Of a DNA stretch of 64,000 bases, positions 9,028 through 17,703 are shown in pieces. Position numbers and translations under genes: made by a program. A model generated the notes under the pieces. That model was given only the letters and a program-made list of their open reading frames with translations. It had not been told where the DNA came from and did no database searches. Origin of the DNA: Chimaeribacter coloradensis (lineage in GTDB: Bacteria; Pseudomonadota; Gammaproteobacteria; Enterobacterales; Enterobacteriaceae). Location: NCBI RefSeq assembly GCF_002858715.1, contig NZ_PJZH01000006.1, forward strand, positions 105,042 to 169,041, in the 5' to 3' direction. Each line of letters begins with the position of its first letter. Position 1 is the stretch's first letter.

Positions 9028-9711
9028 TTACATGGTTTTAACGATAGCCATAACGAAACCATCCCATCCCTTTTCACCCACGGTCTGTATTGCTGTGGCC
9101 TCAAGTCGTTTATCCTCAGAGATCATCTGAATAAATTCGCGTAGACCTTTTACGTTAGGATCTTCACTCTCAGAATCGAGCACACTACCGCCGCGCACTG
9201 TGTTATCACCTACGATAACAGTGCCCTGATGCGACAGTCTGATTGCCCATTCCAGATAATGAGGGTTATTCACTTTATCGGCATCGATAAAAATTAAGTC
9301 AAAAGGTGCTTCAAGTATGGGTAAGACATCAAGTGCAGCGCCTGTGTACAGCTTAACGCGATCAGTCAGCCCCGCATTTTTTATATTCTGGCGGGCAACC
9401 TCTGCATGATGCTCACTGAACTCAATGGTCGTCACAGTTCCATGTTGGGGCACAGCTTTGGCCATCCAGATAGTGCTGTAACCTCCAAGCGTGCCTATTT
9501 CAAGAACGCGCACAGCGCGCGACATTTGAATGAATAAGGACAGCATTTTCCCTTGCAAAGCAGACACATCGTGTGGTGGTAGTCCCTGCTCTGAGTTATT
9601 AGCAAGAGCGTAATTCAACTCAGGTTCTTCCGGAGCGAGCTTTTCAGAAAACCAGGCATCTACCTGCGCCCATTTATCAGAATCTTGCGAGGGATAATCA
9701 GGGATTCGCAT
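9028..9711 (-). CDS. SAM-dependent O-methyltransferase (caffeoyl-CoA/COMT-like)
   Basis: A 227-residue class I methyltransferase of the Methyltransf_3 family. The SAM-binding motif I is VLEIGTLGGYSTIWMA (about residues 70-85), followed by an acidic strand end (TTIEF) and the post-motif FDLIFIDADK, whose Asp residues bind the divalent metal in this family. GDNTVRGGSVLD is the matching C-terminal metal-site segment. The protein is cytosolic. It is flanked by dispersed palindromes on both sides and is the last gene of the inserted block. The substrate is unknown, typically a catechol-like hydroxyl. Confidence 0.85.
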   Translation of the reverse strand: MRIPDYPSQDSDKWAQVDAWFSEKLAPEEPELNYALANNSEQGLPPHDVSALQGKMLSLFIQMSRAVRVLEIGTLGGYSTIWMAKAVPQHGTVTTIEFSEHHAEVARQNIKNAGLTDRVKLYTGAALDVLPILEAPFDLIFIDADKVNNPHYLEWAIRLSHQGTVIVGDNTVRGGSVLDSESEDPNVKGLREFIQMISEDKRLEATAIQTVGEKGWDGFVMAIVKTM

Positions 9712-9810
9712 ATGAAATCTATTCTTCTTAAAAGACCATGTGAGAGTTTAAAAGCTATTTGTTACGGCTGTTATTATGTCCATCCTAGCCTGAAGATTGA
9801 AACTTGCAAC

Positions 9811-9834
9811 GACCGCTTCTGGCACAAAGCAGAC
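9811..9834 (+). repeat. Dispersed 24-bp palindrome, copy 4 (diverged)
   Basis: GACCGCT-N10-AGCAGAC, with one change in each arm relative to the other copies. The loop TCTGGCACAA is forward type. It lies between the methyltransferase and the right junction of the inserted block. Confidence 0.7.
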
Positions 9835-9901
9835 ATTCGCATACAACACATGCAAAATCCCTTAAGGTAACGAGTGGCAACACACAGGCCACCATTCTCA
9901 T

Positions 9902-10010
9902 TGAGCGCCCCGAGCCGCTGTGGGCGCTGTTCCAGCAATAAGGTGGCAGCATCCAGATGCCACCGTTGTCATAAATACACTATGCCGCCGTCGCTACGGT
10001 GATTGACGCA
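9902..10010 (+). pseudogene. Remnant of DapA-like lyase 3' end (right junction)
   Basis: Positions 9902-9956 match 2286-2340 of the intact lyase (47 of 55 by eye), and 9983-10010 match the last codons. About 85 bp in between is lost, and an in-frame TAA follows the Gln-Gln pair where the intact gene reads His. The remnant lies directly before the convergent LysR gene, so it preserves the ancestral lyase/LysR arrangement that is interrupted at 2560. Confidence 0.8.
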
Positions 10011-10907
10011 TTACTCCCCCTCTTCCCCCGGCCCTTTCGGTTCCGCCCGTTGGGCGCAGAGCTGGTCGAGCATCCACTGCCCGGCCGGGCCGGGGGGGCG
10101 GGTGCGGTTCCAGACGGCATCCACGTTAATCTGCTGCGGCCAGCCGGCGACCGGCAGTTCCCGCAACAGATCATGGCCGAACTGTGCCACCAGCCAGCGC
10201 GGCAACTCCGCCCAGCCGAAGCCCTGTTCCGCCATCTCCAGTAACAGCAGGTAGGAAGGGGCAGACCAGACGCGCCCGGTGGCCTGCGGGCGGTCGTTAT
10301 GCTGCCAGGTGTTGAGGCGCAACTGGCGCAGCGGCCTCAGGTCATTCAGGGTGACCTGCGCCCGCCCCGCCAGCGGGTGCGCATGATGCAGCCAGATGGC
10401 GATTTCAGGCTTTATCTGCAACCGCGACAGCGCAATCTCGCCCGGCAGCCGCGGCTGGCTGCGGATCACCCCGAGGTGCGCCCGCCCCTGTTGCAGCAGG
10501 GCGATCACATCCTCATCCTCGGCAATCATGCATTCGAACTCAATGTCCGGGAAGCGCTCGGAAAAACGGTTAAGCAGCTGCTCATGGTGGTCAGCCTGCC
10601 AGAAGTCCGAGATCGCCATGCTGAGTCGCGGCTCAACGTGGCTGGCGAGCCGTATCGCCAGTTCATCCAGCCGTTGGCTGGCCTGAAGGATCTCCTGCGC
10701 CTGCGCCAGTACCCGCTGGCCCGCCCCGGTGAGCCGGGGTTTATGGCCCGAGCGGTCAAACAGGCTGAGGCCGAGATCGATCTCCAGGTTGGCGATCGCC
10801 ATGCTGATGGTGGACTGGCTTTTGCCCAGCGCCCGCGCCGCTGCAGAAAAGGAGCCGCTTTCAGCCGTTTGCACAAACGCCTGCAGCGCTTCAGGGGAGT
10901 AACGCAT
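10011..10907 (-). CDS. LysR-family regulator divergent to PACE pump
   Basis: A 298-residue LysR protein: the helix-turn-helix at about residues 4-62 (SFSAAARALGKSQSTISMAIANLE) is followed by the LysR substrate domain. It is transcribed away from the PACE transporter gene at 11001 across a 93-bp gap. LysR/PACE divergent pairs such as AceR/AceI are a known arrangement in which the regulator activates the pump, so the same is inferred here. A partial, decayed copy of its 3' end remains at 2470-2560. Confidence 0.88.
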   Translation of the reverse strand: MRYSPEALQAFVQTAESGSFSAAARALGKSQSTISMAIANLEIDLGLSLFDRSGHKPRLTGAGQRVLAQAQEILQASQRLDELAIRLASHVEPRLSMAISDFWQADHHEQLLNRFSERFPDIEFECMIAEDEDVIALLQQGRAHLGVIRSQPRLPGEIALSRLQIKPEIAIWLHHAHPLAGRAQVTLNDLRPLRQLRLNTWQHNDRPQATGRVWSAPSYLLLLEMAEQGFGWAELPRWLVAQFGHDLLRELPVAGWPQQINVDAVWNRTRPPGPAGQWMLDQLCAQRAEPKGPGEEGE

Positions 10908-11000
10908 CGCTCTCTATCGCTTTTTTAGATGGATTCTCATTTTATTCTTGCATAAAAAACGATGAATATGGCCTTCAGATTGATTAACGAGGAAGAAGGG

Positions 11001-11435
11001 ATGAAAACCCGTTCACTGAAAGAGCGCATTTTACACGCGGTAGGCTTTGAGCTGACCGCCATTGTCACCGTGTCGCCGCTGGCGGCCTGGGCGATGGACA
11101 AGCCGCTGTTCCATATGGGCGCGCTGGCGGTGGCACTCTCCACCGTCGCGATGCTGTGGAATATGATTTACAACAGCGTGTTTGACCGCTTCTTCCCGCC
11201 GGGCGCACCGCGCGGGCTGCTGCTGCGCGCCTGCCATGCGCTGGGGTTTGAGGGCGGTTTTATCGGCATCGGCCTGCCGGTTGCAGCCACCATGCTGTCG
11301 ATACCACTGTGGGACGCCTTCCTGCTCGAAGTCGCCTTTTTCCTGTTTTTCCTGCCCTATACCATGGCCTGGAACTGGATGTGGGACAAACTGCGCGGTC
11401 GCTGGATCGCCAAAGCGCCGTGCCGCGCCTCCTGA
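11001..11435 (+). CDS. PACE-family multidrug/biocide efflux transporter
   Basis: A 144-residue inner-membrane protein with four predicted transmembrane segments arranged as two tandem bacterial transmembrane pair domains. RILHAVGFELTAI opens the first, and RACHALGFEGGFIGIGLPV the second, each with the conserved Glu in its first helix; WNMIYNSVFDR and WNWMWDKLRGR close the two repeats. PACE pumps expel cationic biocides such as chlorhexidine using the proton gradient. I chose the ATG at 11001 because a GAGGAAGAAGGG ribosome site is just upstream; an in-frame start at 10962 would add 13 residues. The divergent LysR is its probable regulator. Confidence 0.88.
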   Translation: MKTRSLKERILHAVGFELTAIVTVSPLAAWAMDKPLFHMGALAVALSTVAMLWNMIYNSVFDRFFPPGAPRGLLLRACHALGFEGGFIGIGLPVAATMLSIPLWDAFLLEVAFFLFFLPYTMAWNWMWDKLRGRWIAKAPCRAS

Positions 11436-11552
11436 CAGCCTGCCGGGCGCACGCCCGGCGGGACGTGGCCTGTTCTGCCTGACCGCTTTTTCTGCGCCGG
11501 CCTGCCCTTTCTGCTATTACATAGAAACACGCTGCATTTTCAGGGAGTTTCT

Positions 11553-12185
11553 ATGACCATCGCCTGTTTCCACACCGCCGCCAGCAATGTTGCCGTTTTT
11601 GATGAGGCAGCACACAGCCTTGCCCTTCCCGCCACCCGCCTCAGCCATCTGGTGATGCCGCACTGGCTGGCGGAGGCGGAGAAAAGCGGCGGCATGACCG
11701 CTGACCAGCAGGCGCGGCTGGCGCAACTGCTGCACAGCCTGACGCCCTTTTTTGAGGCGATCCTGATCACCTGTTCCACCCTGGGGCCGGTGGCGGAGGC
11801 GTTTTCCGGCAGCGCCTGCCCGGTGCTCAGGACGGATAAGATCGTGGCCGATGCCCTGCGGGCGCGGCCGGGGCGGTCGGTGGTGCTGTGTGCCGCCGAA
11901 TCGACACTGGCCGCGACCACCGCCCTGTTCTGCCCGCCCGATCTGCCGCCGGAACAGCACCCGGCGGTGCAACTGATCCCCGGTGCCTGGGCGGCGTTTA
12001 AAGCGGGCAACCAGGCACGCTATCTCTCCCTGGTAACGGAAGCCGCCCAACAGGCCTATCAGCAGGGGGCGGAAAATGTAGCGCTGGCGCAGGTGTCGAT
12101 GACGCCTGCGGTGCGCGGGTTCCCGCCCTCGCGCCGCCCGCTGACCAGCCCGCACCTCGCACTGCAACACTGCCTGAACCGCTGA
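11553..12185 (+). CDS. Asp/Glu racemase-superfamily protein
   Basis: A 210-residue protein related to the aspartate/glutamate/hydantoin racemase superfamily. The segment FEAILITCSTLGPVAEAF (about residues 68-85) has the first catalytic Cys in its usual TCST context. The second Cys expected in a two-base racemase is not obvious: the equivalent strand reads ALAQVSMTP, with Ser instead of Cys. This may mean a decarboxylase-, isomerase- or lyase-like variant. It has a CAGGGAG ribosome site and is followed after 38 bp by an SLC13-type permease, probably an uptake-plus-conversion pair for a carboxylic acid. Confidence 0.72.
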   Translation: MTIACFHTAASNVAVFDEAAHSLALPATRLSHLVMPHWLAEAEKSGGMTADQQARLAQLLHSLTPFFEAILITCSTLGPVAEAFSGSACPVLRTDKIVADALRARPGRSVVLCAAESTLAATTALFCPPDLPPEQHPAVQLIPGAWAAFKAGNQARYLSLVTEAAQQAYQQGAENVALAQVSMTPAVRGFPPSRRPLTSPHLALQHCLNR

Positions 12186-12223
12186 TCCCCCTGTTCCACA
12201 GAGAAAAAAGATAAGGGAATACC

Positions 12224-13528
12224 ATGTCACTCTGGTTGCTTCATCCGCTGTTACTGCCCTCGCTGGTGGTCGGCCTGACGATCCTGCTGTGGGCGACCGC
12301 CCTGCTGCCGGAATTCATCACCGCGCTGCTGTTCTTCACCGTGGCGATGATCGCGAAAATCGCCCCGCCGGAGGTGATCTTCGGCGGCTTTGCCTCGTCC
12401 GCCTTCTGGCTGGTGTTCAGCGGCTTTGTGCTGGGCGTGGCGATCCGCAAAACCGGGCTGGCCGACCGGGTGGCGATGGCGCTCTCCGCCCGGCTCACCG
12501 GCTCCTGGCTGCGGATGGTGGGCGCGGTGGTGCTGCTGAGTTACGCACTGGCCTTTGTGATGCCCTCCAACATGGGGCGGATTGCGCTGCTGATGCCGGT
12601 GGTGGCGGCAATGGGCGCGCGTGCCGGTATCCAGGAGGGCACCCGCGCCTGGCACGGGCTGGCGCTGGCGGTGGGGTTCGGGACATTCCAGCTCTCTGCC
12701 ACCATTCTGCCTGCCAATGTGCCTAACCTGGTGATGAGCGGCGCGGCAGAGGGGGCGTTCGGCATTCACCTTGAGTACCTCTCCTACCTGCTGCTGCACA
12801 CGCCGGTGCTGGGTATCCTGAAAGGGCTGATCCTGATCGCGCTGATTTATTGGCTCTTCCCGGGGCAGCCGCAGCCGGTGCGCACCCCCGCCGCACCCAC
12901 GCCGATGTCCGGCGAAGAGAAGCGGCTCGCCTGGCTGCTGGCCGCGGTGCTGGGCATGTGGGTGACGGAGAGCTGGCACGGCATCGGCCCGGCGTGGGCG
13001 GGGCTGGCGGCCGCCTGCATCACGCTGCTGCCGCGGGTCGGGTTTATCAGCGGCGAGGAGTTCTCCACCGGCGTGAATATGCGCACCTGTATTTATGTGG
13101 CGGGGATCCTGGGGCTGGCGGTCACGGTGACGCACACCGGCATCGGCAATGCGGTGGGTGAGGCGCTGCTGCACGCCCTGCCGCTCGACCCGGCGCGCCC
13201 GTTCACCAGCTTTGTGGCGTTGACAGGCATCACCAGCGCCCTGAATTTCATCATGACCGCCAACGGTGTGCCCGCGCTCTACACCACGCTGGCGCAGAGT
13301 TTCGCGGACGCCACCGGCTTCCCGCTGCTGTCGGTGATTATGATTCAGGTACTGGGCTACTCCACGCCGCTGCTGCCCTATCAGGCCTCGCCGATCGTGG
13401 TGGCGATGGCGCTGGGCAAAGTGCCGGTGCGCGCAGGCATGGTGCTCTGCCTGGCGCTGGCGGCGGTGACGTTCCTGCTGCTGCTGCCGCTGGACTACGC
13501 CTGGTTCCGCCTTTTGGGGCGGCTGTAG
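12224..13528 (+). CDS. SLC13/DASS-family anion permease
   Basis: A 434-residue inner-membrane protein with about twelve hydrophobic segments. It has two repeated halves with the re-entrant signature motifs of divalent-anion:Na+ symporters: PSNMGRIALLMPVV near residue 110, and the second-half counterpart TSALNFIMTANGVPALYTT near residue 340. The family imports dicarboxylates, citrate or sulfate. It starts 38 bp after the racemase-like gene, with an AAGGGAA ribosome site, which suggests one operon. The substrate is not determinable. It ends 12 bp before the convergent LysE-family gene. Confidence 0.85.
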   Translation: MSLWLLHPLLLPSLVVGLTILLWATALLPEFITALLFFTVAMIAKIAPPEVIFGGFASSAFWLVFSGFVLGVAIRKTGLADRVAMALSARLTGSWLRMVGAVVLLSYALAFVMPSNMGRIALLMPVVAAMGARAGIQEGTRAWHGLALAVGFGTFQLSATILPANVPNLVMSGAAEGAFGIHLEYLSYLLLHTPVLGILKGLILIALIYWLFPGQPQPVRTPAAPTPMSGEEKRLAWLLAAVLGMWVTESWHGIGPAWAGLAAACITLLPRVGFISGEEFSTGVNMRTCIYVAGILGLAVTVTHTGIGNAVGEALLHALPLDPARPFTSFVALTGITSALNFIMTANGVPALYTTLAQSFADATGFPLLSVIMIQVLGYSTPLLPYQASPIVVAMALGKVPVRAGMVLCLALAAVTFLLLLPLDYAWFRLLGRL

Positions 13529-13540
13529 GCGGGCACGGCG

Positions 13541-14143
13541 TCATGAAAAGGCGTTAAGCAGGGCAAACAGGATCAAGGCCAGCCCGCCCCCGGTATCGAT
13601 GATTTTTTTAAGGAGGCGGGTGTCCCTGTTTACGGCGGAATACAGCAGAAGCCTGCTGGCGGCACAGAGCCAGATCGTCATAATGACGATATGCACGGAG
13701 GCGAGGAGCAGATAGTGGCTGACCTCTCCCTGTTTCCCGGCGAATTGCGACACCACGGTCAGGTAGAGAAGAATGGCTTTGGGGTTCAGTACATTTGCCA
13801 GATAGGCCGCCTTCACCGACACCTCCGGGCCATTGCGGCCAAACGTGAGACTTCCGGCGTTCAGGCCACTCCTGATCAGTTGCCCTCCCAGCCAGAGCAT
13901 ATACAGCATTCCCGCGACCTTCAGCAGGCTGAAAAACCCGGGCGAGGCCACAAGCAGCGACGTGATGCCCAGCCCGATAAGCAGCGCATGCGTATAGATC
14001 CCGAGCGCAGTGCCGGTCAGGGTCGCCACCAGCCCCCGGCGGCCGCCAGAGAGCGCACTGTTCATGGCAAGCGTGAAACTGGCTCCCGGCGAGAGCACTA
14101 CCGGCAGAATAGCAGGAATAAATCCCGGTAAATTTATGTCCAT
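13541..14143 (-). CDS. LysE/RhtB-family amino-acid exporter
   Basis: A 200-residue inner-membrane protein with six predicted transmembrane helices. The first-helix motif VLSPGASFTLAMNSALSGGRRGL matches the RhtB/LysE consensus near residues 16-38, and LKVAGMLYMLWLGGQLIR the third helix. The family exports amino acids such as threonine, homoserine or lysine. It appears monocistronic and convergent with the SLC13 permease gene. No dedicated regulator is adjacent. Confidence 0.85.
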   Translation of the reverse strand: MDINLPGFIPAILPVVLSPGASFTLAMNSALSGGRRGLVATLTGTALGIYTHALLIGLGITSLLVASPGFFSLLKVAGMLYMLWLGGQLIRSGLNAGSLTFGRNGPEVSVKAAYLANVLNPKAILLYLTVVSQFAGKQGEVSHYLLLASVHIVIMTIWLCAASRLLLYSAVNRDTRLLKKIIDTGGGLALILFALLNAFS

Positions 14144-14242
14144 AACGCAGTCTGTCCCCGTTTGTCACGCTGATGTAGCGGGTGCAGGGAGTGTTGTTGA
14201 CAGACGGCATGGCGTCAACGTACCGCCGGATAAAACACCCTG

Positions 14243-14926
14243 TCAGACGCTGAAATTAAAGGCGATGGAGATGCGCGGGCGGGTGGCGTTGACGCGGGTC
14301 ACGGCGTGTTGCAGCCACGACGGGAACATCACCAGCGTGCCGCTTTTCGGGGTGATGGCGGTGGTCAGCCCGGCGCTCAGGCAGTCGGCGACGCGCATCC
14401 GCAGCTCCGGGTTATACATCGACGGCATTACGCCGCGCGGGTCGTGGAACTCCAGTTCGCCGCCGGTGGCCTCCTGCGCCTCGTCACTGTGGCCGTCATC
14501 CACCCAGTAAACGCCCGACCAGAACGCGCCGGGGTGGGCATGGAGGGCGTTGGCATCCCCGCTGTGGTTAACGTTCGCCCAGGCGTTGATTTTCCAGTCA
14601 AACTCCGGCAAGACCAGCCCGTGCGCCGGGTGCTGGACGGCCGTCAGCTCATAGGCCAGTTCGCGGGCAAACGCCGTCAGCGCCGTGGCCCCGGCCCCCG
14701 TCCATTCGGTGAAATCAGCGGCGGATTGCCAGCCGCCCAGGTTACTGTGGCGCACCCCAAGGTTGTCTTCCGTGCGGCGCTGGGCGATCTCCGCTTTCAG
14801 CGCCTCGTTGAGTTCCGCCGCGGCCGGGTGGTCAACCAGCGCCAGCGGCGTCACAAACAGGCGCTGGATACGGATATCCTGCGGATTCAGCAGCTTCGGG
14901 ACAGATGGGGGGGTCACAGAGGACAT
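14243..14926 (-). CDS. TIGR02466-type putative 2OG-Fe(II) oxygenase
   Basis: A 227-residue protein with the C-terminal layout of a double-stranded beta-helix dioxygenase. ALHAHPGAFWSGVYWV near residues 120-135 and GELEFHDPR near 155 are followed by PKSGTLVMFPSWLQHAV and RISIAFNF at the end. The last motif pair (H...R/S) is typical of the TIGR02466 family, related to phytanoyl-CoA and prolyl hydroxylases, in which two His and one Asp ligate iron. The substrate is unknown. It lies alone between the LysE exporter and the APC permease. Confidence 0.78.
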   Translation of the reverse strand: MSSVTPPSVPKLLNPQDIRIQRLFVTPLALVDHPAAAELNEALKAEIAQRRTEDNLGVRHSNLGGWQSAADFTEWTGAGATALTAFARELAYELTAVQHPAHGLVLPEFDWKINAWANVNHSGDANALHAHPGAFWSGVYWVDDGHSDEAQEATGGELEFHDPRGVMPSMYNPELRMRVADCLSAGLTTAITPKSGTLVMFPSWLQHAVTRVNATRPRISIAFNFSV

Positions 14927-15109
14927 AGCACAGCTCCAGGCAGGGTTTCAGCGCATAGGTTTAGCGCGTTTATCAGGCCGCGCCAGGCGGCATATTAGGA
15001 ATAATCTTAGAGAGAATAACAAACTCTGTGTCGCAGGTCTTTGATTTATCGCGCAGGGGCGGAAAAGGCGGGCGCGCCTTGCTTACCGGCGGCGCCCGTT
15101 GAGGGGCGA

Positions 15110-16540
15110 TCAGGGCCGGGCCGTGGCCCGGCGGGAGAGCACATACCCGGCCACGGCGCAGGCGGCGATCCCCCAGGGGATGAGCTGCACCTGCGGGGCA
15201 TCGCTGCCGCTGAGCAGTTGCAGGTTCATGACCATCATGATGAGGGTCACGGACATCCCGATCAGGGCCAACAACGGTGCCCAGAAGGTGCGCCATGCGC
15301 TGCCGCCCTGCGCGCCGGTGCGGCGGAAGAAGAGGATCACTGCCGCCGAGACGCCCACCTGCAGCACCATGATGCAGAGGGTGGCGATGGCTGACCCGAA
15401 GGCGAAAATGTGCACCATCGGGTCCATATTGGCGCTGCCCATGCCCGCCAGCAGCAACAGCAGGATGACGCTGTGCAGGTGGCTGGCGTTATGCGGTGTG
15501 CCGTTGGTGGGGTGGGTGCGGCACAGCTCCTTCCAGATCAGGCCGTCGCGGCTGATGCTGAAAATGTAGCGCGAGATGTTGTTATGGAAAGCCAGCGCCG
15601 CGGCAAACAGGCTGGTGATCAGCAGCACGGTCATGGTCTCCACCGCCCACTGGCCGACATAGCGGCGGGTAATATCAAACACGAAATTGCCGGGGTCGCG
15701 GCGGGCGATCGCCACCAGATCATCAAAACTGTAGGCCTGCACCAGCGACCAGCTGGTAAAGCAGAAAAAGGCGGTGATGATCACCAGGGCGCAGACCGTG
15801 GCGCGCGGCACGGTTTTTTGCGGGTCGCGGCACTCTTCGGCATAGATCGCCGTGGACTCAAAGCCGATAAAGGCGGCAATGGCGAAGATAAAGGCGATCC
15901 CCAAATTGCCGTGCAGAAACACCGACGGCTCAAAGGAGGCGAAGGTCAGCGGCCCGCTCTTTTTCACCAGCAGCATGATGTCGGTCAGCAGCACAATCGC
16001 CACTTCGGCCAGCATCAGCACCCCCAGCAGTTTTCCGCCGACCTCTACCCGTTTAATCCCCAGCACCCAGGCGATCACCACAAACAGCATACTCATTGCC
16101 CACCAGGGCACCTGTGCGCCCAGGTGATTGGCCATAAACAGCGCGCTGAAGAAGCCCAGCATCGCCACTACCGCCGTCTGGATGGAGAAGTAGGCCAGCA
16201 GCGCCAGCACTGACGCCGGGCCGCCCCAGTGCTGCCCCAGGCCGGTGGCGATATAGGCGTAAAACGCTCCGGCGCTCTTCACATGGCGGCTCATGGCGAT
16301 ATAGCCCACCGAAAAGAGCATCAGGATCAAACAGGCGGCGATATAGACCACCGGGATGCCCCCGCCGTTGCCGGTAAACATCGCCACCGGCAGGCCGCCG
16401 ACCACCCCGGTCAGGGGTGAGGCTGCCGCCACCACAAAGAACACCAGGGAGAAGAGGCCCAGGGTGTTTTTGCGTAAACCGCCGCCCGCCTGTGCGCTGC
16501 CCGGAACCGCTGCCTTGTCTGCATCAATCACATTGCTCAT
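15110..16540 (-). CDS. APC-superfamily amino-acid/amine permease
   Basis: A 476-residue polytopic membrane protein with about twelve helices. The first helix reads LFSLVFFVVAAASPLTGVVGG, and helix 6 IAAFIGFESTAIYAEECRDPQKTVPRA is the APC consensus with the conserved Glu. The long N terminus is cytoplasmic. It ends the cluster leading to the AraC regulator and the OCD/RidA/FAD-oxidoreductase genes, and probably imports the substrate of that pathway. It is on the strand opposite to the catabolic genes but on the same strand as araC. Confidence 0.85.
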   Translation of the reverse strand: MSNVIDADKAAVPGSAQAGGGLRKNTLGLFSLVFFVVAAASPLTGVVGGLPVAMFTGNGGGIPVVYIAACLILMLFSVGYIAMSRHVKSAGAFYAYIATGLGQHWGGPASVLALLAYFSIQTAVVAMLGFFSALFMANHLGAQVPWWAMSMLFVVIAWVLGIKRVEVGGKLLGVLMLAEVAIVLLTDIMLLVKKSGPLTFASFEPSVFLHGNLGIAFIFAIAAFIGFESTAIYAEECRDPQKTVPRATVCALVIITAFFCFTSWSLVQAYSFDDLVAIARRDPGNFVFDITRRYVGQWAVETMTVLLITSLFAAALAFHNNISRYIFSISRDGLIWKELCRTHPTNGTPHNASHLHSVILLLLLAGMGSANMDPMVHIFAFGSAIATLCIMVLQVGVSAAVILFFRRTGAQGGSAWRTFWAPLLALIGMSVTLIMMVMNLQLLSGSDAPQVQLIPWGIAACAVAGYVLSRRATARP

Positions 16541-16688
16541 CGCCGGTGCCTTTTCAGTCAGTGAGAAAATATTCAGGGGCCGCGCCCCTGAGCCAGATCA
16601 CTCACCGGCATCATTCATCAGCCCCCGCGGCCGGGATAGAAAAAATCGGACAGAAACAGGGTGCAGCGGCCGCACCCTTTTAGGGCGG

Positions 16689-17522
16689 TCAGTGGTAACA
16701 GAGGCGCTCCCGGTACGCCTCGTGGATGATGCGGCGCTGATAGTCCAGCGGCGTGGTGCTGACCAGCTTTTTGAACTCGCGCAGGAAGTGGGACTGGTCA
16801 CTGAACCCCAGATCCAGCGCCAGATCGGAACAGGCAGGCGACGCCGGCTGGTGGAGGCAGCTCAGCGCCGACTGGCAGCGGATGATGCGGCTGAACGCCT
16901 TGGGCGAGAGGCCGGTGTCCTGCCGGAACTGGCGCTGGAGGGTGCGGCTGGTGTAGCCGGTCAGCGCGGCCAGTTGATCCACCCGGATGTTGCCCCGCTG
17001 CCCGCGGATGGCGCGCAGGCTCTGCGACGTCACCGCAGAGAGGGGGCGGGTCAGCCGTTGGGTGAAGTAGTGGTTAAACAGCGCCACCTGCCGGGAAAAC
17101 AGCCCGTTCTCCACGATCTGGTCAAAAGCCGGGCGCGCGCCGGGGATCACGTCGAGAAAGCTGAACTCGCGGTCGGCCAGCTCTTCGGCCATCACATCCA
17201 GAAAATCGGGCATCACGCCCGGCGCGAACCGCACGCCAAAGTAGTGGTGGCCCTCTTTCAGCTCGGCGCTGCGTGCCTCCAGCGTGCCGCCGCAGACGCG
17301 CGCCATCGGCCGGGTGGTGTCGCAATCAAACAGGATGTCGACACAGCCGTCCGGGATCGCCAGCGTCATGCCGGCGTTGGGGGCCATATCAAACCGGTAG
17401 AAGTGGGAAATCGCCGGGTTCTCAGACGCCTTCACCGCATAGTGCCGGGCGGCACTGAGCACAAACCACGGCTGCTCAGGGTGGAGGGCGGGATCGCGGC
17501 GGGTCAGCGGGGCAGCAGGCAT
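16689..17522 (-). CDS. AraC-family transcriptional regulator
   Basis: A 277-residue AraC/XylS protein. The C-terminal double helix-turn-helix lies at about residues 165-270 (VDQLAALTGYTSRTLQRQF, then DLALDLGFSDQSHFLREFKK), and the N-terminal half is an effector-binding domain with the DUF6597-like motif DGCVDILFDCDT near residue 59. It sits between the APC permease and the divergent OCD-RidA-FAD oxidoreductase operon, across 181 bp. It is therefore the probable activator of that cluster in response to the imported substrate. Confidence 0.87.
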   Translation of the reverse strand: MPAAPLTRRDPALHPEQPWFVLSAARHYAVKASENPAISHFYRFDMAPNAGMTLAIPDGCVDILFDCDTTRPMARVCGGTLEARSAELKEGHHYFGVRFAPGVMPDFLDVMAEELADREFSFLDVIPGARPAFDQIVENGLFSRQVALFNHYFTQRLTRPLSAVTSQSLRAIRGQRGNIRVDQLAALTGYTSRTLQRQFRQDTGLSPKAFSRIIRCQSALSCLHQPASPACSDLALDLGFSDQSHFLREFKKLVSTTPLDYQRRIIHEAYRERLCYH

Positions 17523-17703
17523 GGTGAACTCCTCGGGTGGCAGACGGGCACCCGGTAACCATGCAAGGCGGGTGCCACCCGCCGCAGGCCGTGTCGCAAA
17601 TCTTCAATACAGCGGGTCACCGGCCGCGTTATTGATTACCCCATCGCCGCGCTGACCGGGCGCTGCCCATGACGCCATCCACTGAGAAACAGGGGTAACA
17701 GAG

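Noticed and set aside
11443..11462. GC-rich hairpin after the PACE gene as terminator
   Set aside because: There is inverted symmetry in GCCGGGCG/CGCCCGGC but no T-run follows; it could be chance in GC-rich DNA.
16658..16680. Hairpin GGGTGC/GCACCC followed by TTTT as a plus-strand terminator
   Set aside because: No plus-strand gene ends there; the neighbouring genes are on the minus strand, where no T-run follows.
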